Below are positions 22,300-33,500 of a stretch of DNA of 64,000 bases, in pieces; within the stretch, counting starts at the first letter, position 1, and each line of letters starts with the position of its first letter. The notes below the pieces were generated by a model that was not told the origin of the DNA, ran no database searches, and saw nothing but the letters and a program-made list of their open reading frames with translations. The stretch is from positions 1,364,001 through 1,428,000 of the forward strand of contig OZ345373.1 in the NCBI GenBank assembly GCA_977006965.1, read 5' to 3'. Source of the stretch: Phymatolithon calcareum (Eukaryota; Rhodophyta; Florideophyceae; Hapalidiales). Both the position numbers and the translations under genes were made by a program.

Positions 22300-24650
22300 A
22301 ATTTATAATGAGGAAAAGTTGATATGGGTGTAAATATATGTGGTGCGGACAAAGGACAGTATCATATGATACAGTACGATACGAGATGAGCACGTATCGT
22401 TTGAAAGCGTGATCGGACTGCACAGGGAGTGAGTGACTTGAGATTATGAGATAAGGTTAATGGCTTTCAAATTCTAAAGCGTTGGCAATCTCATTGGAAG
22501 ATCTTCGCAAGCTCGGAGGCGGGGATATATGTTGATTTATTTTGAAAGCTCCCAAAGCCTCAAATTGAGTAACAGGGCAGCAAGCTCGGAGGCACTGACA
22601 CGTCTCAAAATCAGGTGATCTTCCCGATCTGTGCACAGGGTGCACTAGGTATTAGTGATCCCAAGTATTGCATATAGACGCTGCCGCGTGGGGAGAGGCT
22701 TATGGAGTGCAGATCGGCAGTCTGCAAAGGTGAGGACGACCGCGGTCTAACTCTAACATGAAGCCAATTCTCTCGTTCTGCTGTCTGTGTGAGAAAAAAG
22801 CTTGGTTGGTACTGTACTGGGCAAGCGGGGGTTTGCTTACAATTGCAAGTGGAAGTGAAGGTTTCATTTGCGCCCCGTAACATATCTATTTCAATGTCGC
22901 CAAGCTCAGCGAAATACTACTCGGTGCCATGATACAGTAGTAATTGAGGACATCGGCTTTTACGAGCGGCTTGCTCGCCCGAGATGCACTGGTAGTTTAA
23001 GCTATGCCATCGGCACTGCATGTCTCCAGAATTTGCTTCTCGTATCACGCTCAAGCATCTTCCCGAGCGAATATTTTCTTTACACATATATGTCCGGATT
23101 ATTGAGGAACAAGGAAGCTTCTCGCCTGTTTCTGTTCCTCATGTTGCATGTCATTCATCTATGATCTCCTTAATTCGAATATCTTTGGCATTCATATGCA
23201 CTCTCTTGCCTCATTTCCCCACCGGTCTCTCCGGGTTGTACGATCAAATGTGAACTTGGCCGTATGCTGTACCTAGTACATTCTCTGTACCATGATTTTA
23301 TCAGCAGGTTGAGCAATAGAGCTCAATATTCGGATTGCACATTATTTACAGTGCCCTGTTCCACACAAAAAGGAATTCTTATGAAATTTTTGATATGCCC
23401 CGTGCGTGCTGCAGTCGCCCGCGACTCCCCGGGGTTGTCCCGTGTTCGTCAAGAATATTTTATTTGAGCAGTTGGTTGTGTCCAATAGCTACGCTCGTCA
23501 TATCTCTTTCGGTCGTCATACAAATCGCAACCAAAGCCGACTCTTCAACTCACACCGATGTAAAATGTCACGATCTCGATTCATTTAACGTGAATAATGA
23601 TGTAGGCATAGTGAGGTTGTTTCGGGTACGCCTGGGTTGTGCGATATTTTTAGGTGAACTACTGAACGGTTCTATACCCTGGAGCATCATCATGATGGTC
23701 CAGGCCATGATGGCCTACGCAGGTATGGTACTATTCGCTGGAGCGTAATTTACCGGACATCAGTCACATCATGCTCCAGAAGGCGATTCGAGCGTACTGC
23801 ACTGGCTGACTACTGTGGAGCTCACATGCCGTTTACGTCTTTTGAGGTTTTGCAGCCATATATGCCCAATCACTTTGGCCAATACTCTTCGTCGGCATGA
23901 CCAAATTTGACTACTGTACGAGAAATGTACCTTCAGTGCCATGATGAACGGCGCTCATAGAAAATGTCTTTTGCAATCCAGTTGTCTCGCCATCACATGA
24001 TGGCGAGGCAAGGGATCTCCTGCTTATCCTTAAACCACGTACCCGAGTTCTAATGCGAGGATAACAGCGTTTCGCAGGCCTAAAATTTCTCCATTCTAAT
24101 CCATCCGCAGTATATACTACCGTATTGTGGGTAGGATAGCTAAAGCCACTCTTCGCCGAGCACGAGGAGCTTATCCATTGGGAGGATGCGTACAGGCCAG
24201 TTGCAGCTCAGTAATCACCGCGTTCCGCGCATGTTGAGAACTCCACCGGTGGAGGTATCTACTGCTTTTGGACTGCTTCCTCTATCTCTTGAATGTGCCG
24301 TAAGTGAAGCCTGTCGTCGCGCATTCGAGAGTATGTTTTGCCGTGCGCTGGCGCTTGCGTTATTGGGCACACGGACGCTTGGCTCATCTGTACAAAAGGT
24401 TGATTCTACCTGGTAAACAACTCCACTGCAGACTGTAAACAAGACCGTCTTCGGCGTAGTAGTAGTAACTCTGCTGTCCTCAACAAGGCTCAAAAGGCAG
24501 TGCTTTATTAAACAAGACTGTGTTTATGCAACCACTCCCGCAGAACGTAACATCGCTGCAGTCTTAATATTGTATTGTACTGGGTTTAGTAGCCCTTCGA
24601 AAGTCTAAGTTTTCTACATTCTGTTCTAACCAGTGCAATATTAAGAGCTA
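22300..24650. other. Spacer with no supported gene
   Basis: Short random frames only. Two minor structures are visible. About 66 bases at 22519-22585 resemble 56171-56235 (shared GGGGATATAT, TTTATTTT, AAAGC and GAGTAAC.GGGCAG). A perfect small palindrome (CTCGCCATCACATGATGGCGAG) lies near 23985-24010. Confidence 0.4.
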
Positions 24651-24661
24651 CTTGTATGTAT

Positions 24662-24822
24662 TGGTGGAGCACACAGCTGAAGAGTGACTTCCGGGTTGGT
24701 ACACGGACTGCAGTATTGCTTGGCGTACCATGCGGTACTCGTCCATGCGAAGCATGTGACCAAACCCATTCTACAGTTGATCTCTGGCGCTCATGACAAC
24801 GTCGAATGAGGGTTCAGGCATT
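24662..24822 (-). pseudogene. LINE ORF2 C-terminal fragment, decayed
   Basis: Translated on the - strand this gives PSFDVVMSARDQL, then a stop, then NGFGHMLRMDEYRMVRQAIL. This matches the block at 9480-9590 (APSIDVIMRVKDL, LGQILRMDERRLVHQVL) position by position. Too short and interrupted to be functional. Confidence 0.7.
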
Positions 24823-24965
24823 TTCTGCCACTGTTCGTCAGTCTATCTTGTAGTCATAATATGGATGGATGGATAGATTTCTGTTTTATTGAAGCTCCCT
24901 TAGTCAATTACCATTGCACCTGAGAGACTTTTCGTTGCGCTACAATCCTTCGCTTTCGTTTTCAT

Positions 24966-25286
24966 TTAGTCATAATATGCACAGCGTATTTTTTCTATTT
25001 TATTCGGCATTTCCTCCGGAGAGTCAAGCAACGCGTCGAGGGCCTCATATTTTTCCATTCTATCCTCTCCCTTGGGATATGAAGGAGAGGTGTTTGTACA
25101 CCTGGTTTGAGCATGTGACTTCGAGGTTTGGGGACATTGGAGCAGCATTTGGTGGACTCTTCTACACTCGTCCACTCGACGAAAGTGACCAAGCCTATTT
25201 AAGCGGTCATTTTTTTGCGCACCACACCAGCCGAGCATCTTGGTGATGCTAAGGCTGCAGAATCTCAGCGCCATACGCATAATCAT
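24966..25286 (-). pseudogene. Second LINE ORF2 C-terminal fragment with 3' tail
   Basis: A 106-codon frame contains RLNRLGHFRRVDECRRVHQM, the same post-RT block as at 9265-9663, followed by a charged C-terminus (EDRMEKYEALDALLDSPEEM) typical of LINE ends. Beyond its stop the - strand continues through AATAAAA (near 24890) into a CCAT-type simple repeat at about 24862-24875, a plausible LINE terminus. It lies directly upstream of the fragment at 24662-24822 in the same orientation, so the two are separate truncated insertions or tandem 3' ends. Confidence 0.7.
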
Positions 25287-26155
25287 GATGATTGTGATTT
25301 TTGGGGCTGAGAATCAGAATGCCTCCCGATTACCTTCTCTGCCTCCTGGACGCCGTTTGTCGGACGCCTCAAGCTGCAGGAACGTAGGGGTCGCTGTGCC
25401 GCGCGAGGATGCGTGTATTCCGGGACAGGAAGATAATGTTTGTATGGATAGATCGGCGGTGCCGAGAGCGTGGGGACCAGAAATATGTAAGCAAGTGCGT
25501 CAAAGAAATAGACCTGGACGCCTGAGTGCAATACAATACAATCTTCTACATCGCGCCATTTGGTGCAGTAGAAACCATAGTGCACGGGATTCTTTCGTAT
25601 CTACCGTATTCCAAGAATTCCTTTCTCATTTTTATTTATCAGGACCCTAGTAAAATGCAATCTAGTTTGCATTTTCAAAACAGGTACTTGTGAAACTCTT
25701 GTACAAATCTTGTTACTTGTGATAGCATCCGGTCAGCTAAGAAATAGAATGAGTAACAGCACTGGCAGCAAAGCTGAACGCCCATTCGTGTTTGGTCAAG
25801 CTACTGTACCCTACCGATCTACCGAAGCGGCAATTGCGTTATGATACAGTAGTGCTCACGATGATTGTACTGTATGCCTTGGCCGACCTCTGATCGTAAT
25901 TAAATGGATTTATTGAGAAGATACCATGTGTCCCAACTGGAGGAAAGTCGGCATCACTGCTTCCTTATTCGGAATTACATAGAATCACGTCAATGGCTCC
26001 AGCGACGTCAATCTCTTCTGCCGAGGACCATGGAGGCTTCTTCAGGATTTTGGGCCAATCTGGGATCAGGACCCGCAGAACTGACCCAATAATGACTCCC
26101 ACAAGAGTGATCCAACCACACAGTCCCGATTTGTCAATGGGGATTAGTCCCAATA

Positions 26156-26530
26156 GTTTTTCCTTTTTTCTTTTTACGGCTGGCTGCAGCCATCGAAGGC
26201 GAATCCTCGTCATATAAAAGTTATCATATGAGGGAGATATCCACCTCAACGTTTCTGTGTAGTTGTTCATTTTTTATGGAGGTGCCCGGTGCCCGCTTGA
26301 AGGAGTAAGTTGGCAACCTTCCATTTTCTAGAGGGTTTCTAGCTGCGTGTATCATACCTGCTCGTTAGGACCATCTCTACTTGTTCGTCTACTTAACGTT
26401 ACTGTAGGCAGTCGATCATTACCAGGCAACAAGTTTTTTTTCGTTTTTTCCCGTTTCTATGGTTTGTCTCAGCCATCATTGGCGAAACATCGTCATAATA
26501 CAGTATGAGCGAGATATCCAAAGTAGAGTT
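26156..26530. repeat. Pair of diverged direct repeats, about 100 bp each
   Basis: Copies at about 26156-26250 and 26431-26530. Both have a T-rich lead, then CAGCCATC, GGCGAA, TCGTCAT, TATGAG and GAGATATCCA in the same order, at an offset of about 275. No coding frame is shared, so this looks like an old non-coding repeat. Confidence 0.65.
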
Positions 26531-26780
26531 GCCTCTTTCCCCCACGCCACGGCGCCCCACATAGTACCGTAAATCCATAACCATACACTGTATGATATCA
26601 CATGCATCGCCGGCACAAGCCGTCGATACCGCGGCTGCGGCACGCGACTGCTCCCCTGTATGCAGCAGTTGCAACCTTGCGCTTCGCGCCGCGTCTATCG
26701 CTCGTGGTTCATTGTCCGGCAGCGTGCACCGTGCGTGCGGAATATGGCCATGTGCGCTTCCCGCTGCGAAAATTGTTGAC

Positions 26781-26828
26781 TTTGTGTTTCCCGGTATCAC
26801 CCAATTGGGTGATACCGGAAAACACAAA
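26781..26828. repeat. Loopless palindrome, 24-nt arms
   Basis: TTTGTGTTTCCCGGTATCAC at the left is the reverse complement, with one mismatch, of GTGATACCGGAAAACACAAA at the right. The centre is CCAATTGG. Confidence 0.9.
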
Positions 26829-26868
26829 CTAATACAGACGCAAATCTTGAATAGGGTACAGTAACGCG

Positions 26869-26908
26869 CTAATTTCAGACATATAGCGCGCTATATGCCT
26901 GAAATTAG
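26869..26908. repeat. Loopless palindrome, 20-nt arms
   Basis: CTAATTTCAGACATATAGCG is followed at once by CGCTATATGCCTGAAATTAG, its reverse complement with one mismatch. It lies 40 bases from the 26781 palindrome. Confidence 0.9.
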
Positions 26909-27108
26909 TTTGTGCATTGCTCCTTGCCTCGGAAAAAAGAGCGTATCATTTTGTGCACTTTGCGCACAGAACTATATCTTACAGTACGGGGTTCATTTCA
27001 CTCCCATCTAAAGAACATCCTGTACACGGCGCACAGGAATTTCTGTAAGCCGTTGCCAAAATTCGTTTGCGTACCGACATAAATCAGCCTCCATTGCGAT
27101 GGGCTTTA

Positions 27109-27165
27109 CCACAGGTTTCCAGATGATCTTCTCCATGATGGAGAAGATCATCTGGATACCTGTGG
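27109..27165. repeat. Near-perfect palindrome, 28-nt arms
   Basis: CCACAGGTTTCCAGATGATC at the left pairs with GATCATCTGGATACCTGTGG at the right. The centre is CTTCTCCATGATGGAGAA. One mismatch is visible over the stem. Confidence 0.9.
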
Positions 27166-27658
27166 GGGTTCCGATGGCACGTGCCACCTGTGCCGACGAA
27201 GCACCTACGGTGCGGCGGCGTTGGCACTGAACATTGGCGCGCACATACGCGCGCCTGATGGAAGCAAAAATCGTGCCAGCTTGTGCATGCACAAACAGAA
27301 ATTTGTGTCTTCCGGTATTACAAAGACATTTCACCGCAATGATATGGTACTGTATCGCCTTGAGGTGGGGCTTATAATCGGAATGGCACCAGTGCGCGCG
27401 CCTATCATTTTACACCCTCGCGACGCGTTAGTCCCCCCAGAGTGTAGCGAATCGACGGTGCGGATGCCTGCGTCAGGACCGAAGCTGGGCGCCAGGCTGG
27501 TGGATGGGTTTCGTTCCAAGCCCGATTGACGAAATTGTGTTTGCCTCGAGTGCAGTTGAACTGCGATGCAAAGAGAGAGTGTTATGTCAGGCTTGCTACG
27601 GCCAGTCAACGGGCCACAGACTCTTCATATGCCTCCGACAGAGTTGCTGGGACGCATG

Positions 27659-27771
27659 GATATGCAAACGAAAACAAGCGTATCAAGGGAGGAGAAATGA
27701 AATTTCTCCTTCCTAATTTTCTCCTCCCTAATTTTCTCCTTCCTTGATTTCCTTGTGTTCGTTTGCATATC
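27659..27771. repeat. Foldback element with an internal 15-nt tandem repeat
   Basis: The outer arms GATATGCAAACGAAAACAAG and GTGTTCGTTTGCATATC pair. Inside, a 15-nt unit of the form TTTCTCCTYCCTAAT recurs three times at about 27700-27748. The total length is 113 bases, with arms of about 38 nt. Confidence 0.85.
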
Positions 27772-28182
27772 AATAGCGGCCGCGTGCGAAACGAAAGTCC
27801 CAACCTTTTCAGTTTCGAACCCTCCCCAAATGTTATTGCTCGTGGAGGCATCCTGTACATGCCATCACAAGCCGCCGTTACTATTACACCATTCTCAGAC
27901 GTTGTCACCGAACAAATTGCAACGACAACCAACTGACGACAATTGAGTCGACACTAATCGAATCTGTTATGCAACTGAAAATCACCGCAATTCACTGTGT
28001 GCCCATTGCACACCGATGCAAAAATCCGTTACACACATCATACCCGATCCCCATCCATGGGCCCACCCCTGACGCCTGCATCCCATTGCCTACCGCCATC
28101 ACTGCTGTACTCCCTCCCTCACCCTCACCCCCACCCCCACCGCCATGACCCCGTCATGCCGCACCGCCATCACTCACACGGC

Positions 28183-29052
28183 ATGACCTCCGCTCCCCCG
28201 CCCCCCTCCCCGCCGCGCGTGCTGCAAACCGCGCCAGCCTGGACAATCTCCCCGCACCGCGAGCGTCCCTCCCTCGCCCTTCCCGCCGCGCCTCCCCCGC
28301 GCACACCAATCGGCATCTGGCGCGCCGTCCACCGCGCCTCCTCAACCCTCTCCCTCGGCGCCTCCTCCGCTCTCTCCGGTCTCTCCGCCTCCCCGCGCGC
28401 CTCTCTCGACATACCCGACGCCACCGCGCCCGCGCTCGACTTCCTTCTCCACTTTGCGCGCGGCGGCGGCGCGGAAATGCTCGCCAAACTAGCAAACCTC
28501 TGCGAGAAGGCGTACGTGTCTGCGGGCGGGCCCGCCCCCCGCGCTCACGCGAAGTTCCGCGCCGTGCTGCGGCGCGCGCACGACGCGAGCGGGCCAGCGC
28601 CCGACGCCGCGGCGGCCGCCGCCGGCATTCCCGGGTCATATCGCGCAAGGCGCGAGGCGGGGGTGAGACTTGTGGCGGCGCGCGCGGCGCGGGCGTGCGG
28701 GAGGGTGTATGAGGTTGCGGAACGGGTGGGGGACGGAGGGCCTGGACGGGCGCTGAGGGAGGTGGAGGAGGCGGCGGGGGAGGCGGTTTGTGGGATACGG
28801 GTTGTGGTGGCGGTTGTGCATGTGAGAGAGAGGAGGGAGAGAAGGGGGGAGGGGAGCCCGTTGGAGGAGGTGGAGAAGGCGGCGGTAGAGAGAGTGTTGG
28901 AGGCGCTTACGCTTGCGGTGGGTGTGTTGCATTTGAAAGATGTGGGGCGGAGGGGAAGGGAGGGATGGGGGAGTGGGGAGGGGGAGGAGGGCGGAACGCA
29001 GGGGAGGGCGGCGAAGACGGGAAGGAAGCGAAGAGCGTGGACGCCGTGGTAG
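28183..29052 (+). CDS. Uncharacterised Ala/Arg-rich host protein
   Basis: A single open frame of 289 codons from ATG 28183. Upstream in-frame ATGs at 28156, 28060 and 27997 are possible, but the peptide before 28183 is His/Pro-rich low complexity (PHPHPHPHRHD). GC-rich third positions match the neighbouring kinase gene, which supports a true host gene. Residues about 45-75 hold Ser/Ala-rich helices. About 85-235 is Ala/Arg/Val-rich and probably helical (ALDFLLHFARGGGAEMLAKL; AACGRVYEVAERV-type stretches). The last 35 residues are Gly/Glu/Lys/Arg-rich (GWGSGEGEEGG, TGRKRRAWTPW). No transmembrane segment or known domain is recognised. It is convergent with the kinase gene. Confidence 0.6.
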   Translation: MTSAPPPPSPPRVLQTAPAWTISPHRERPSLALPAAPPPRTPIGIWRAVHRASSTLSLGASSALSGLSASPRASLDIPDATAPALDFLLHFARGGGAEMLAKLANLCEKAYVSAGGPAPRAHAKFRAVLRRAHDASGPAPDAAAAAAGIPGSYRARREAGVRLVAARAARACGRVYEVAERVGDGGPGRALREVEEAAGEAVCGIRVVVAVVHVRERRERRGEGSPLEEVEKAAVERVLEALTLAVGVLHLKDVGRRGREGWGSGEGEEGGTQGRAAKTGRKRRAWTPW

Positions 29053-29490
29053 TGGGTGGGGAGAGGGTGGGGTTAATAGGATGGAAGGAGAGAACGGTTT
29101 GCATGATGACAGGTTTGGAGTGGTGGTAGTAGTCGTAGCTGACGGACGTGCAATGCAGTCGAGGCCAATAGGGGGAGGTACGATGGACGAGGAATGGTTC
29201 TTCATATCAAGAAGATGTCGCCAGTGATGCTCGCACGCTGTTTTGTTGCGTATGCAGAACTGCACTGTGGTTTTGGATATCATGCCGCCACTTGTGTGGG
29301 GGAGATATTGCGGGAGGTGAATTAGACCGATGACAGATGCTTCGACAGCGCAGGTTTGAGAGTGCGAAGCTTGTAAATAAAACGTGCTCAGAGAAGGCGG
29401 TGGTAACAGAGGAAGCGGTTTGGCAAAATACGGTAGACAGTTCCCCTCTTTTCTCTGCGAGAGACAGCAAGCGCAGGGCTTGCCGCAATA

Positions 29491-29756
29491 GTATTTTTAT
29501 TGATTGGTGAGGACAATGCAATAGAAATAGCAAAAAACAGTGACGGCGACTTCTTTGCAATATGAATTGCAATAGAAGATGACCGGCAATATGAAGGCAA
29601 TATCGAAAATCTGCGTCACATTCAGGATATGCGTCTGCGAATACCATTCAATCTCTTTGCAATACGTATGGCAATAAGTCAGATGCTGACAACAGCGCTC
29701 CAACAGAATTCTACTACAATATAATGGCAATGCAACATATTGGATGCCAACCCTGA
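29491..29756 (-). repeat. Copy A of an inverted roughly 250-bp repeat flanking the kinase island
   Basis: Nearly the whole segment recurs in reverse complement at 34439-34685. Shared words include TTTTTATTGATTGGTGAG, GACGGCGACTTCTTTGCAAT, GAATTGCAATAGAAGATGAC, CAGGATATGCGTCTGCGAAT and ATATTGGATGCCA. On the - strand it ends with AATAAAAATAC, an AATAAA-type signal. I cannot tell SINE, MITE or LTR relic apart from this alone. Confidence 0.85.
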
Positions 29757-29789
29757 CGGAATTCCTCACCGCCACGTCACCAGGCTCCC

Positions 29790-30262
29790 TCACTGCGCGG
29801 TTGCATTGACATAAGAGATCGACGAGTGAGGAACATACGCATACCCGCTGTTCACAATCCACACAGACGCTCTGGTATTCTGCACAACACCGGTGATATC
29901 TCCAACCGTTTCGAGCAATTCGCCCGCCGTAACATACCGCCCTGCACCCGGCACACACCGCACGTTGGCCACAACCAACTTGGAATCGAGCACTTCATCA
30001 ACAAGCTCTCCCCGTCTGATGATGATCGTTTTGGTAAGCGCGTTTCCAACCTTGTCCATCTCGACAAGCAGATCGGAATCTCTCACATATCCTGTAGCCA
30101 CGACCTCGTCTTCAAGTTCACCCTTGAAGATATGCAGCGCACGCGATACGAGCGCATTGCCGACACACTTGAGTTGCAACCTGACTTTTTGCGTCTACGA
30201 GAGACTTGGCATAGATCACCTCATCTACCAACTCGCCCTTCGTCTTTGCCAGTCCGGTTGAG
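29790..30262 (-). pseudogene. Remnant of an unrecognised repeat protein (three GEL-DEV repeats)
   Basis: On the - strand, three units of about 35 residues follow one another. Unit 1 is TGLAKTKGELVDEVIYAKSL, in a frame that shifts near 30185. Unit 2 is NALVSRALHIFKGELEDEVV. Unit 3 is NALTKTIIIRRGELVDEVLD, followed by CVPGAGRYVTAGELLETVGD and a hydrophobic end. The repeated core is x-GEL-(V/E)-DEV preceded by NAL. A GTAAGC at about 30336 and TTGATAG before unit 1 (read on the - strand) could be intron borders. The element ends at a stop at 29790, about 30 bases from repeat copy A. No family recognised; the frameshift suggests a pseudogene. Confidence 0.4.
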
Positions 30263-30535
30263 CAGGGGTCTATCAAGAGATTTTATGCATTTATCTGGAC
30301 GCTGTTCTATGCGAAGTATCCTGCTATGTCCGCTTACCTGACAGAATGCAATGCAAAGTTACGGCTTGTTTACAATAACACGCTTTATTTACTGTACTGC
30401 ATAAAGTAATACCGTCCGTGGTGCTTCATCCACACTACACCTCTAATAGTATCTCCCACCACTTGATTCGATTCCCGACCTGCACCGCACCGCCAATAAA
30501 TGTACAATACAAACCATCTCGCTCGCTACATCCTA

Positions 30536-33500
30536 CTAGGATCTCCCAAACAATTTGAATCTCGTCCCATCCCTCCCTTGCAAATGGTGGCTCTGATGCA
30601 TGCGCCACCCCAGACGTTCCTCACCTTCCCCGTTCCCCGTATTCGGCTCCGACACATGGCTCGTCACCCGCAATCGCCTTCCCTTCCACAGTTTCAGCAT
30701 CCGACTTCTCCTTGACTCGGATCTAACCAACGCACCAGCGCTCTTGCTCATGCCGCCACTCACGGGATCCACACTTGACATCGAACTCGACAACGGTTCC
30801 GGCGAGGTCGCCAGCGCCACAAGGCTCGCACTCTCCCCTCTCCCGTCCCTCGCGCGCAGCGTGCGCGAGTCGCAACTGCTCTGCGGCGTCAGCTCTGCCG
30901 ACGGTCCGAATCCGCCTTCCATGCGTCCCATGCCGTCTCGCGACGTCGAGTACCGGCTTGTATTTCGCGACTGCGGTCGTCGCGGTTGTAGAAATCGGTC
31001 TCGTTTTAACCGCTGCCACAATGACCCTGGGTCTGCTTCGTCGAGAGTGTTTTCCGTGGCGACAGTGAAGTTGCGTGCGGCAGACGCCTGATATTCCTCT
31101 AGTGCGGCGGCGTTTGGAGTTTGTGGTCCGTTCGCGCCGAATGCCATGCTGTCCGACGTTGGAGGGCCGGAATAGTCACTGAATAACGGGTTGTGAGAGT
31201 CGACGATTCTTGTGAATTTGTTCATGGCTTTCACACCCTGAATCGCCACTTTCCATCGCTTGCGCGTAACGAAGGATTTGATGTTTACCTGTGCCACTTC
31301 GAGCACGTTTTTCGTCGCGGCATGGCAGTTGTTTTTCAGCCATTCATGCTCAAGTGCCTGTTGTGCAGACATGCGGTTTGATTTGTCCTTATCCAGGAGG
31401 TTGGTGAGGAATTGTTTGCCTTGTTCCGAGATGAGTACCCATTCGGGTCCGTCGAAAGCCACCGGTTTGTACTTGATTTTCTTCACCAATTGCACAATGT
31501 CGTGGTCATGGAATGGTGGATATCCCGCAAGCATGATGTACACGATTACACCCAGTGACCATAAATCCGCCTCTGCCCCATATGGTTGTCGGAACAACAC
31601 CTCCGGGGCAATGTACAGCGGTGTTCCGCACATCGTTTTACATGTCGCTTTAGGATCCTCAGAGTAATGGGCGATGCCAAAGTCTGTCAGCTTAAGTTCC
31701 GCCTCATTATTTGCCTTTTTCAAAAACACAAAGTTTTCAGGCTTCACATCGCGATGTGTCAGGTTCAGTCGATGACAAAAGCGTAAACTGGCCAGCATGG
31801 ATACAACCAAATTAGCCGCATCCCGTTCCGTATAATTTCCTCTTTCCGATATTCTCGAAAACAGTTCACCGCCCTCGAGAAGCTCCATAACAAGATAAAC
31901 ATGCTCTTCATCCTCGGACACTTCGTACAGTCTGACAATGTTTTCCTGCCCTCCAACCATTTCAAGCAATCGGAAACTGAAAACCTCTCTCTCCACCATT
32001 CTGCGATTAAAAGGCTCAGGTCGTTTCGAAATAACCTTAATTGCACATGCCTTCGGTGTAGCGGTGTCCCCAACATATCTCTCATGCGCTTTTCGAGTGG
32101 CCCTATACACCGTAGAGAAGCCGCCCTCGCCGATCTTCTTCCCCATTTCCCATCGCTCTTCCACAGGTCCATCCACAAAGAGATCACCGCCAGCAATCTT
32201 GATCTGACTTTCATTTTGCGGGAACGGCGCATCTGTGGGCCGGTTATAAATTCGGTCGTAATCCGCACGCAATCGCGCCCGTCCGCCGCTGCCACGCGAC
32301 AACACCGATGTTTCCGATGGCAGGCGAATGAAATGACCACCCGGTTCGCCAGCCCGACTGGCAGAACTAGTATCACGTGACATTGGAAGGTCCAAACCAG
32401 ACGGAAGCTTTGGCAGCTGCATATCTTCCGGGTCGCATGAACCGTCTGACAACGCACGCTTTCCAATGCCGTCAGCGTCCCCGGAAAAAGGTTCCATTGC
32501 AAAACTTTTTGGCGGCATTAGCGGCTCTGCGTGCCTTTGCAGCGGCAGTGGAACAGGGGGACTAATCAATGTTTCGCTGGCGGGTGTGAAATTGCGCTCA
32601 CAAGAGCCCGCCTGGTGTTGCTGCTCGCTGTGATTGACGGGCGGCGATATCGGCCGCTCGGGTGAAAGGGGTAAATGTGAGGGGAATGGTATTTGTACAA
32701 TATCCCGATCTGACGCAACAGGTATGCGTTCCGGTAGGCCAGGTTGCAACCGGTGTTCTGCAAGTGGTAGATGTGTAGACAAGGCATTCTGATGCGGTAC
32801 TTGTGACTTACTCACGATGGGCGGCGAGCCCAGTTGAAACGGCTTGTCCCATTCGGAAAGTTGTCCTCCATCTTGCGTTTCCTCAAATAGACGCGGTTGT
32901 TCCGATATAACCGGAGTTTGTGCAGACGACTTTGGCTCTGGTTCTGGATCCAGTTCCAGTCCCGGATCGCCCAATTCTTCCCCTTCGCCAGGTTGATCCA
33001 GCACATGTGTTCGATCCGGTAATCGATCCGGTACAGACGACGATGTCTGCAAGACCTGTTGCGCCTCCTGCGTTGTTTGCTCAAGCAGACCGGGTTCCTC
33101 CGAAGTAGCCGGAGTTTGCACAGCTGATTTCGGTTCCGGATCCGACAGTTGCTGCTCCTCGCTAGGTTGCTCCAACGCAAGCTTTCGATCCGGTAATTGC
33201 TCCGCAACGGGTAACGGTTTCGGCGAGAGTGGAAGCTCCAAAATCGCACGTTTCGGCGAAAGCGGCAAGTCCAAACTCGCACTTCGTTCCTCCGCTTTGT
33301 GATCAACATTCATATGATCGATCTCCATCTTATCCGCCTCAAACTGCTCCTTCTCCTCCTTCCCTTCCCGCACCGCTGACGACGCCGCCGCAGCAGCATG
33401 CTGCACCGATCGCGCCGCTCGAAACGGCGGCGGAGGCGGTGGTGGAGGCGGTGGCCTTGACCTCGCAGGACTATAAGCCGGCGCCGGTGGAACAGCGCCC

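Noticed and set aside
28154-28648. Arg-rich - strand frame
   Set aside because: Antisense shadow of the GC-rich gene at 28183-29052.
28636-29283. Pro/His/Ser-rich - strand frame
   Set aside because: Antisense shadow of the G-rich half of the same gene, with low-complexity translation.
29826-30341. 171-codon + strand frame
   Set aside because: The - strand of the same interval shows an ordered three-fold repeat in its translation; the + frame has no motif.
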